A stretch of DNA of 7,026 nucleotides, taken from positions 68,423 to 75,448 of the forward strand of contig DQHW01000041.1 of the NCBI GenBank assembly GCA_003524305.1, read 5' to 3'. The position numbers were made by a program, and so were the translations under genes. Position 1 is the stretch's first letter; every line of letters starts with the position of its first letter. This document shows, in pieces, positions 1 through 4,804 of the stretch. Below the pieces are notes generated by a model. That model saw only the letters and a list, made by a program, of their open reading frames with translations, made no database searches and was not told the DNA's origin. Source of the DNA: Anaerolineaceae bacterium. Lineage in GTDB: Bacteria > Chloroflexota > Anaerolineae > Anaerolineales > Anaerolineaceae.

Positions 1-884
1 CGCAGTGAGTTGTGAGTATCAAACATAATCTTGCCAAAGGTGATTGAATCCCCTATTTCAAGGCAATGGATGGCTTGTTCAACCCGTTCAATTTCTCCAA
101 CCACATGACTGGCATGACGATAAACACCATCCGAGAGTTGGTTTTTCATGTCTTCCAATTCATCCACAGAAACGTCTCGCAAAGAGCGCACCGTGGCATT
201 GCGTTTTTGTGCAGCAGCAACAGCAGTCTGACAGTCGGCTACCCTGTCGTTATATGCAGAGGTCTGCAGCGATCGTCTTATACTTGAATCAGCAATTACA
301 ATCGCGGTGTTTTGTGGCAAGGGCACCGATTGAAAATCCAGGCTGCGGGTATCCAGCAGCACCGCATGACCTTCCACGCCATTGGCGCAGGCAAATTGGT
401 CCATCAATCCACAATTCACTCCGGCGTACTGCACTTCTGCTTTCTGGCAGTACTGAGAAAGGGTCAACCTATCCATCGACCAACCGCTCATGGCTTGAAA
501 GAGTACCGCAAAAGCGACTTCCACGGCTGCCGAACTACTCAACCCGGCACCCATCGGGATGTTTGAGGTGAATTCAACGTCCGCCCCCCGAGTGGCAAAG
601 CCGCCGGTTTGCAGACTCCAGGCTACGCCGGCCGGGTATTTCGCCCACGATGGCAGAGTGTCGCCTGCAGAATCCAATTTGCCATCCAGTTTGTTAAGGT
701 CTATTTCAATGCTTTGAGTCAGGTCAAGCGCTTTGATATTTAAAATTGAATCATCGCGCTTCTGAGCGGTAAGTTTAATCGCTCGATCAATCGCCGCAGG
801 CAGTACTTTGCCTTCGTTCTTGTCTACGTGTTCGCCTAGCAGGTTGACCCTCCCCGGTGAAACAATTTTTATTAATTGACTCAT
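1..884 (-). CDS. galK: Galactokinase (GHMP kinase), 3' end cut by window edge
   Basis: The product should phosphorylate galactose at C1 with ATP in the cytoplasm, the entry step of the Leloir pathway. From the ATG at 884-882 the frame stays open to base 1, giving 294 codons of a family usually about 350-400 residues, so roughly the last quarter is missing. Visible motifs are the galactokinase signature GRVNLLGEH at residues 11-19 (R12 matches the catalytic Arg), the GHMP ATP-binding loop PMGAGLSSSAA at 110-120, and CGLMDQF at 158-164 with D162 matching the catalytic base. The signature is slightly off: GEHVDKN instead of the usual GEHTDYN. The start is supported by GGAGG at 896-892, 7 nt upstream and inside the preceding gene. 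The start overlaps the GIY-YIG stop by 4 bp (ATGA), so translation is coupled. No other galactose gene is in view; a related sugar kinase activity cannot be excluded. Confidence 0.93.
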   Translation of the reverse strand, partial: MSQLIKIVSPGRVNLLGEHVDKNEGKVLPAAIDRAIKLTAQKRDDSILNIKALDLTQSIEIDLNKLDGKLDSAGDTLPSWAKYPAGVAWSLQTGGFATRGADVEFTSNIPMGAGLSSSAAVEVAFAVLFQAMSGWSMDRLTLSQYCQKAEVQYAGVNCGLMDQFACANGVEGHAVLLDTRSLDFQSVPLPQNTAIVIADSSIRRSLQTSAYNDRVADCQTAVAAAQKRNATVRSLRDVSVDELEDMKNQLSDGVYRHASHVVGEIERVEQAIHCLEIGDSITFGKIMFDTHNSL

Positions 885-1147
885 TGAGAAACCTCCACCA
901 GGGGTGAATTCACAATCAATTTTTTCTTCTGTTCGTGGTTCAACCGCTTGATGGCTAATTCGCGTTTCATGGCTGTTGAACGATCCGCTTGTTCTTCAAC
1001 ATAAACCAGTTTGACCGGTCTATGCAGACGGGTATATTTGGCGCCGTGCCCGGCGTTATGCTGTTTCTCGCGTCTGGCTGGATCAACCGTCCAACCTGTA
1101 TAAAAACTGCCATCCTGGCATTCAACCATGTAGCAATAGAAAGCCAT
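881..1147 (-). CDS. Small GIY-YIG nuclease-domain protein (UPF0213/YhbQ type)
   Basis: An 88-residue protein that is essentially one GIY-YIG domain. The family is related to the UvrC N-terminal and homing endonucleases. Its small single-domain members have an uncertain cellular role, with DNA repair or processing often suggested. Visible residues are YCYMV at 4-8 (GIY equivalent, Y6), FYTGWT at 15-20 (YIG equivalent, Y16), RREKQH at 25-30 (catalytic-type Arg and His), the family stretch NAGHGAKYTR at 31-40, and E63 in KRELAIKR as the metal-binding Glu. I chose the ATG at 1147-1145. It lies 1 nt after the upstream stop and matches the usual family start. An upstream ATG at 1219 would add 24 residues unlike the family and overlap the neighbour. 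There is no strong ribosome binding site, which fits coupling to the upstream gene. Confidence 0.88.
   Translation of the reverse strand: MAFYCYMVECQDGSFYTGWTVDPARREKQHNAGHGAKYTRLHRPVKLVYVEEQADRSTAMKRELAIKRLNHEQKKKLIVNSPLVEVSQ
892..896 (-). promoter_or_regulatory. Shine-Dalgarno GGAGG of the galactokinase gene
   Basis: GGAGG on the minus strand, 7 nt before the galactokinase ATG. It lies inside the last codons of the GIY-YIG gene. It fixes the galactokinase start and shows that the two genes share one message. Confidence 0.8.
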
Positions 1148-1148
1148 T

Positions 1149-2129
1149 CTACTTTTTCTGTAATTTTGATGGATCGCCAAACATTCGCTTGAGCATTCCA
1201 CCAGGTTTTTCGAGTTCATCCCGTTCGGATTTATCCCAGTTGCCGGCGGCGCGCAGATCTGACCATTCAGCCTGGCCTTCTTTGAGATCTAACAAAACTG
1301 CATCTAATCCTTTGAGGTCATTGGATGCCACCTGCTCGCGCAGTGCTGCAAGGGCAGATGATAAGCCATCCAAAGCGCGGATCGCGTTCTCGCGATTGTT
1401 TATTAGCTCGGCAGAGGGGTTGACCAACTCACTGAATAATTGGATGGTATCGGTGGTTTGTGCATATGCTCTCGAAGCAAGCTTTCTGGCGTCTGACCAG
1501 CCAGGCTGGTCGAGTGTTGCCAACAGCACAGCCGCAGATGCCAGTTTGGGCATCAGATCGATACGGGCAAACAAACCGTCGGCTTCATAAACGTCGGTCA
1601 GACAGGCATGTGCACCTGAGATGGTGGTGATTTCAGAAACCATCTTCACGGCATCAGCATGTGTTTCATGAGTGGTGGCAATCACCATTTCGCAGTTGGC
1701 AAATAAATTTTCATATGGAATTTTGGAATCGTTTGCATTTTCACGCAGATATTGCCCATTTATGGAGGGGATCATACTGATGAATTGTATGCCTTTGGGC
1801 AGGTATTGAGCAGCCCATTGCGAGGCGGCTAACGCAGCGCGGCTGGTGTCGATAACGATTGCACCTGTTTTAAGCTCATCGGCCATTTCCTTGAGGGTGA
1901 TTTCCACCTGGTCTACCTGCACACAGAGCAAAATAATATCCGCATCGCGGACGGCTTCATTCAAGCGGAAATGAATTTTGTCAAAAGCACCAAGCGTTTC
2001 AATAATATTATTGCGTTTTTGGGCGGGGTCGTGTCCAATGCGCAGCAGCTTGTCTTTTACGCTGCCAAGCGCTAAACCAAATGAAACGCCTGTCTGATCC
2101 AGGCCGATGATGGTTAATTGAAGGGTCAA
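1149..2129 (-). CDS. Prephenate-dehydrogenase-like NAD-binding protein without the catalytic motif
   Basis: A 326-residue protein with an N-terminal Rossmann fold like that of prephenate/arogenate dehydrogenases (TyrA, PF02153-like). The dinucleotide loop is IGLDQTGVSFGLAL at residues 8-21, and D34 in IGHDPA sits where NAD-preferring enzymes have an acidic residue. DADIILLCV at 62-70 fits the next conserved strand. The two TyrA active-site blocks are absent. The DVGSVK stretch reads VIDTSRAA (92-99), and the GGHPMAG block is replaced by SMIPSINGQ around 118-126, so no catalytic His is present. It is therefore probably not a tyrosine-biosynthesis enzyme; its substrate is unknown. The C-terminus (about 255-326) looks helical and charged. 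The start is TTG at 2129-2127. A perfect AGGAGG lies 6 nt upstream, and the protease gene ends 2 nt before. The reading frame continues upstream but would overlap the protease gene by 150 bp. Confidence 0.82.
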   Translation of the reverse strand: MTLQLTIIGLDQTGVSFGLALGSVKDKLLRIGHDPAQKRNNIIETLGAFDKIHFRLNEAVRDADIILLCVQVDQVEITLKEMADELKTGAIVIDTSRAALAASQWAAQYLPKGIQFISMIPSINGQYLRENANDSKIPYENLFANCEMVIATTHETHADAVKMVSEITTISGAHACLTDVYEADGLFARIDLMPKLASAAVLLATLDQPGWSDARKLASRAYAQTTDTIQLFSELVNPSAELINNRENAIRALDGLSSALAALREQVASNDLKGLDAVLLDLKEGQAEWSDLRAAGNWDKSERDELEKPGGMLKRMFGDPSKLQKK

Positions 2130-2131
2130 GA

Positions 2132-2773
2132 TTAACCTCCTAATAATACAATCTGGAAGAAGTGCAGAACGGGAGTCATAATAGAACCGAAAATGTCTAT
2201 TCCAAAGCGGGGAAGCACAAAAACTACAGCCAGCAAGAGAATCGGTCCGAAAGGTTTGATTTTTGCGTATTGAGCTGCCCAATTCTCGGGCAACAGAAAC
2301 TCAAGAATTTTTTCGCCATCCAACGGAGGCAGGGGCATCAGGTTAAATACCATCAACAAGAGGTTGATCACGAAAAATGTGACCAAGAAATCCATCATGG
2401 ATGGCAGGAATGAAACCGTCGGAAAAGCAGGTATCAAGTTAAACCGAATAGGAATTGCAGCCAAACAGGCAAGTAGAAAATTTGCCGCAGGGCCGGCTAA
2501 CGAGACCCACATAAACGCAGATCTTGAGTGTTCTCTTAGTTTTACCGGGTTGACTGGCACAGGCTTTGCCCATCCGAATCCGGCGATGATCAGCAGCAAG
2601 CTGCCCATCACATCCAAATGTTTGAACGGATTGAGCGTCAGGCGTCCCATAATGCGGGGGGTGTCATCTCCAAACCGGTCAGCCACGAAAGCGTGTGCAA
2701 ATTCATGCACGGTAAGTGCGATGATCAATGTCAGCACACGTGAAATAATCAATGGGGTTGAAAGATTAAGCAT
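2132..2773 (-). CDS. M50-family intramembrane zinc metalloprotease (site-2 protease-like)
   Basis: A 213-residue polytopic membrane protein of the minimal M50 rhomboid-like/site-2 protease group that lacks PDZ and CBS domains. These enzymes cleave peptide bonds within or next to membrane segments; the substrate here is unknown. The zinc motif HEFAH is at 23-27 within the first hydrophobic segment (about 8-30). NPFKHLD at 48-54 is the conserved NPxxHxD-type loop, GWAKPVPVNP is at 67-76, GPAANFLLA is at 94-102, and LPPLDGEKI at 148-156 supplies the third metal ligand, D152. Further hydrophobic stretches span about 128-146 and 174-190. The ATG at 2773-2771 has GAGG 7 nt upstream. It is the first gene of a run continuing with the dehydrogenase-like protein 2 nt downstream. 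Length and motif order are normal, so it is probably active. Confidence 0.93.
   Translation of the reverse strand: MLNLSTPLIISRVLTLIIALTVHEFAHAFVADRFGDDTPRIMGRLTLNPFKHLDVMGSLLLIIAGFGWAKPVPVNPVKLREHSRSAFMWVSLAGPAANFLLACLAAIPIRFNLIPAFPTVSFLPSMMDFLVTFFVINLLLMVFNLMPLPPLDGEKILEFLLPENWAAQYAKIKPFGPILLLAVVFVLPRFGIDIFGSIMTPVLHFFQIVLLGG
2136..2141 (-). promoter_or_regulatory. Shine-Dalgarno AGGAGG deciding a TTG start
   Basis: A perfect AGGAGG on the minus strand, overlapping the last codons of the protease gene. It is 6 nt upstream of the TTG at 2129-2127. There is no ATG or GTG at this distance, so TTG is the start of the dehydrogenase-like gene. Confidence 0.8.
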
Positions 2774-2822
2774 TCTTGATCCTCAAAATGAAAGCGAAGT
2801 CTGAATACCAGACATCTTTCCG

Positions 2823-2828
2823 ATTATA
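2823..2828 (-). promoter_or_regulatory. Candidate -10 box for the protease-galactokinase operon
   Basis: TATAAT on the minus strand, about 50 nt upstream of the protease ATG. It would give a short leader that contains the GAGG ribosome site. No TTGACA-like -35 is seen at 16-18 bp; that interval falls in the left arm of the perfect inverted repeat at 2845-2882. A matching hexamer in AT-rich DNA can occur by chance. Confidence 0.45.
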
Positions 2829-2844
2829 TCATTACGAGATTTTT

Positions 2845-2882
2845 ACACCGGGAATCTGGTTTTGTTTTCAGATTCCCGGTGT
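2845..2882. repeat. Perfect 14-bp inverted repeat between divergent genes
   Basis: The arms ACACCGGGAATCTG (2845-2858) and CAGATTCCCGGTGT (2869-2882) are exact reverse complements, around a T-rich 10-nt loop. On the plus strand the downstream side is CTAGGGTTTAGG and on the minus strand it is an A-run, so neither strand has the U-tract of an intrinsic terminator. It sits nearly centred between the two divergent -10 boxes and covers or touches both expected -35 positions. An operator or activator site for both genes is the best guess; a dispersed genomic hairpin repeat is the alternative. Confidence 0.9.
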
Positions 2883-2904
2883 CTAGGGTTTAGGTTTGAA
2901 AGTG

Positions 2905-2910
2905 TATAAT
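2905..2910 (+). promoter_or_regulatory. -10 box of DUF951 gene, probably leaderless transcript
   Basis: TATAAT with exactly 6 nt between it and the ATG at 2917. A start site 6-7 nt downstream of the box would coincide with the A of the ATG. No purine-rich ribosome site precedes the ATG, which agrees with a leaderless mRNA. There is no clear -35 hexamer upstream. Confidence 0.55.
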
Positions 2911-2916
2911 TGCACC

Positions 2917-3144
2917 ATGTTTAGAGAAATTGCCATCGGTGATATTGTAAAAATGCGCAAGGCTCATCCCTGTGGGGGGTTCGAGTGGAAGATCGTCCGC
3001 CTCGGCGCGGATATCGGGCTTGTCTGCCTCACCTGCCAGCACCGCATCATGCTCTCGCGCCGCGACCTTGAACATAGGGCGAAGTCGATTACCCCGGGGG
3101 ATGCGATAAATGATGAACAACAGAGTAGGGGCGGTTCATCCTAA
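2917..3144 (+). CDS. DUF951 family protein (probable small zinc-binding protein)
   Basis: A 75-residue protein of the DUF951 family, whose function is not known to me. Visible family features are the N-terminal GDIVKMRKAHPCGG at 8-21, W24 in FEWKIVRLGADI, and the CLTCQHRIMLSR stretch at 37-48. C19, C37, C40 and H42 form a plausible zinc site, suggesting nucleic-acid or protein binding; this is inference. The core ends near residue 58 and the last 17 residues are a polar tail. The ATG at 2917 matches the family N-terminus; a TTG at 2896 in frame would add seven residues but lies upstream of the -10 box. It diverges from the protease operon. A decayed relative lies at 5577-5711. Confidence 0.88.
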   Translation: MFREIAIGDIVKMRKAHPCGGFEWKIVRLGADIGLVCLTCQHRIMLSRRDLEHRAKSITPGDAINDEQQSRGGSS

Positions 3145-3179
3145 AATTGGACGTTTTGAGTGAACCGCCCCCCACTTTT
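3128..3179 (+). terminator. GC-rich hairpin ending the DUF951 transcript
   Basis: GGGGCGGTTCA (3128-3138) pairs perfectly with TGAACCGCCCC (3161-3171), with an inner AAAA/TTTT extension and a short T-run at 3176-3179. The left arm lies inside the last DUF951 codons and the TAA is in the loop. The T-tract is short and offset by a few bases, so termination may be incomplete. Confidence 0.6.
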
Positions 3180-3246
3180 CATTGTGTGTGAACTGATAAT
3201 CAGATTCGATAATAACCCTATTTTCTTTACGTTATAAATTCATCTA

Positions 3247-3275
3247 TTGACATCTTATATGATGTGGTATATGAT
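3247..3275 (+). promoter_or_regulatory. Sigma-70-type promoter of the toxin-antitoxin operon
   Basis: Perfect -35 TTGACA at 3247-3252, 17-bp spacer, then TATGAT at 3270-3275 (five of six consensus bases). Transcription would start near 3282, leaving a leader of about 16 nt that holds GAGAGG at 3287-3292, 5 nt before the antitoxin ATG. It is the strongest promoter in the window by sequence. Confidence 0.8.
3256..3275. promoter_or_regulatory. Direct repeat TATATGAT over spacer and -10: candidate antitoxin operator
   Basis: TATATGAT occurs at 3256-3263 and again at 3268-3275, a 12-bp period, with the second copy covering the -10 box. Ribbon-helix-helix antitoxins typically repress their own promoter through short repeats in this position, so this is a reasonable operator. 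AT-rich simple sequence could give the repeat by chance. Confidence 0.45.
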
Positions 3276-3297
3276 ATGTATATATTGAGAGGTTAGC

Positions 3298-3711
3298 ATG
3301 TCAAGATATGCATTGAATTTACCACAAGAGTTAAAAAGGGAGGCAGAAGAAATAGCCTCCAACCAGGGGATATCTTTAAACCAGTTCATCATGTGGTCTG
3401 TATCAGAGAAAGTATCTTCTCTGCGACAAAATCTTGATGATCCAGATTTCCCCGGGATTACCTATCGCAAAGGAACATCTGGTTGGGTTCAACCAGTAAT
3501 CCGTGGAACAGGCATTAGGGTGCAAACGGTTGCTGTTGAAATACAAAATGGGGCAACAATATCTCAGATTTCTGATGATTACCAAATTGGGCAGCAATCT
3601 GTTAAAGAAGCTTTATCTTTTTATCAGGTTCACCAGGTTGAAATAGACGCCAGCATTCTTTCAGAAAAAAAATTATCAGAAAAACTTGACCAAACCATGT
3701 CTGCATCTTGA
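3298..3711 (+). CDS. RHH-DUF433 antitoxin of a type II toxin-antitoxin pair
   Basis: A 137-residue protein with two parts. Residues 1-40 (RYALNLPQELKREAEEIA, then GISLNQFIMWSVSEKV) resemble an Arc/HicB-like ribbon-helix-helix DNA-binding domain. Residues about 50-115 are a DUF433 (PF04255) helical domain, with PVIRGTGIRVQTVA at 66-79, ATISQISDDYQI at 86-97 and SVKEALSFYQ at 101-110. DUF433 proteins are known as partners of DUF5615 PIN-like proteins, and that is the next gene. The expected role is to neutralise the toxin and to repress the operon. The ATG is preceded by GAGAGG at 5-nt spacing. The 3' end overlaps the toxin frame by 26 bp, giving coupled translation with the antitoxin made first. 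Many DUF433 proteins lack an extra RHH domain, so this is a two-domain form. Confidence 0.87.
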   Translation: MSRYALNLPQELKREAEEIASNQGISLNQFIMWSVSEKVSSLRQNLDDPDFPGITYRKGTSGWVQPVIRGTGIRVQTVAVEIQNGATISQISDDYQIGQQSVKEALSFYQVHQVEIDASILSEKKLSEKLDQTMSAS

Positions 3712-4033
3712 CGCGGATGCGTCGCGAGTTATTTTGATGAACGCGTTGATACTTCGCGGACATGATGTGACCCGTACTCCAAATTTGTGGATGGCCGCAG
3801 ATGCAACCGATGAACAACAATTACTTGGGGCGACTTTACATGCCAGATGTATTTTAACTTTCAATATCCGTGATTTTATTGTGCTCGCTCAACGATACAC
3901 ATCCCATGCTGGCATTATTCTCTCTACACAAATATCAACATCGGTTTTAATTAGTGCGCTTGATAATTTGTTATCTACCACTACAGCCGAAGAATGGATG
4001 GGAGAGGTACGATGGTTGCGTAATTGGTACTAA
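3686..4033 (+). CDS. DUF5615 PIN-like toxin
   Basis: A 115-residue protein matching the DUF5615 (PF18480) PIN-like family, thought to act as the nuclease toxin in VapBC-like modules. Landmarks are LDADASRVI at 8-16 with D9 and D11, LRGHDVTRTPNLW at 23-35, ATDEQQLLGAT at 40-50 with D42, LTFNIRDFIVL at 57-67 with D63, and HAGIILSTQ at 74-82. The acidic residues D9/D11, D42 and D63 sit where PIN-type metal ligands are expected, so it appears catalytically intact. The start is TTG at 3686. No ATG or GTG lies between the in-frame stop at 3644 and the LDADAS motif. No good ribosome site precedes it, which suggests re-initiation from the overlapping antitoxin gene. Length is normal. Confidence 0.86.
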   Translation: MTKPCLHLDADASRVILMNALILRGHDVTRTPNLWMAADATDEQQLLGATLHARCILTFNIRDFIVLAQRYTSHAGIILSTQISTSVLISALDNLLSTTTAEEWMGEVRWLRNWY

Positions 4034-4090
4034 ATAGGATGTTATCAGGATACAAAGCCGTTTTTCCTATGATGTAGTTAATATTAAGCT

Positions 4091-4126
4091 GAATGATTTC
4101 ATAATATGCAATCAATCATTCTTTTT
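4091..4126 (+). terminator. Possible terminator after the toxin-antitoxin operon
   Basis: GAATGATT (4091-4098) pairs with AATCATTC (4114-4121) around a 15-nt loop, followed directly by TTTTT. The stem is AT-rich and thus weak. The right arm and T-tract lie over the last codons of the convergent methyltransferase gene. Confidence 0.42.
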
Positions 4127-4768
4127 AAAGGTAGCATTTTTCTTGAGTATTACCGATTGAAAGTGACTTGGATTATCCGCACCAAAAACCACCCGATTAA
4201 ACGAGACGATATCAAACACCTTGCTTGTTTCTTGTTTCAAATGCTCGTCGGTAAAAAATGAAAAGAAGCGTTTTGGCGTATAAGCATCCTTCTTCCATAC
4301 CCCTACAAAGTCATACCCCCCGTACATCCCGAGGTAAAAAAACCCGTCAGGCCGTAAAAGTGAATAAATTCGCAGCAGCACTTCAGAAAATTCATCCTTG
4401 GCAAGATGAAGCAAACTGTTCATGGAATAAACTGCGTCAAAAGAATGGTCCGGCAAACCAATATCGGTCATGTCCATGACAAGTGCATTCAACCCTTTTT
4501 GTCGGCATAAGTCGACCATCACTGGCGAAAGATCAATACAGGTCACAACAAACCCCTGATCCTGAAAAAACTTGCTGTCGCGTCCCGTCCCGGCGCCAAT
4601 TTCCAGCACCTTGTCTTTGTTTTCCGCCTTCAACAAAGACAAAAAACGCGACCGCTCTGCAACTTTCCAGTCTTCCATTTCTCTGGAATCCCGTTCAAGT
4701 GCGTATTTGTCATAAGTAACACGTAGATTGTTTTTATAATCGATATTGGGCACAACTATTTCCTTCAT
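4112..4768 (-). CDS. Class I SAM-dependent methyltransferase
   Basis: A 218-residue cytoplasmic methyltransferase with a single Rossmann-type domain. Motif I is VLEIGAGTGRDSKFF at 54-68, the acidic end of strand 2 is CIDLSPVMV at 77-85 (D79 for the ribose), motif II region is ALVMDMTDIGLPDHSFDAVYSM at 95-116 (given in overview only), and the post-motif is LLRPDGFFYLGMYGG in the second half. The N-terminal YDKYALERDS and the SLLHL at 118-122 resemble methyltransferases of the UbiE-like small-molecule group. The acceptor cannot be told from sequence. The ATG has AAGGGTGAG just upstream. It follows the HAD gene by 36 nt on the same strand, so they probably form an operon and may act on one metabolite. 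Its 3' end converges on the toxin gene, 78 nt apart. Confidence 0.88.
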   Translation of the reverse strand: MKEIVVPNIDYKNNLRVTYDKYALERDSREMEDWKVAERSRFLSLLKAENKDKVLEIGAGTGRDSKFFQDQGFVVTCIDLSPVMVDLCRQKGLNALVMDMTDIGLPDHSFDAVYSMNSLLHLAKDEFSEVLLRIYSLLRPDGFFYLGMYGGYDFVGVWKKDAYTPKRFFSFFTDEHLKQETSKVFDIVSFNRVVFGADNPSHFQSVILKKNATFKKND

Positions 4769-4804
4769 TGCTCACCCTTAATAACTGTAATAACGAATTA
4801 ATAA

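Noticed and set aside
44..571. Plus-strand open frame of 175 codons
   Set aside because: It lies opposite the galactokinase gene, whose minus-strand translation contains all expected motifs. The plus-strand product is low-complexity and has no domain.
1148..1219. 24-residue N-terminal extension of the GIY-YIG protein
   Set aside because: The residues lie over the end of the upstream gene and do not look like the family. The ATG at 1147 gives the usual start.
2130..2282. Longer N-terminus for the dehydrogenase-like protein starting at 2282
   Set aside because: It would overlap the protease gene by 150 bp with a meaningless sequence. AGGAGG before the TTG at 2129 and the Rossmann start right after it decide for the short form.
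2845..2882. Intrinsic terminator
   Set aside because: The stem is perfect but no U-tract follows on either strand, and the flanking genes diverge, so nothing should end there.
3247..3297. CRISPR-like or iteron repeat
   Set aside because: Only two short AT-rich units are present, directly over a promoter; an operator is a simpler reading.
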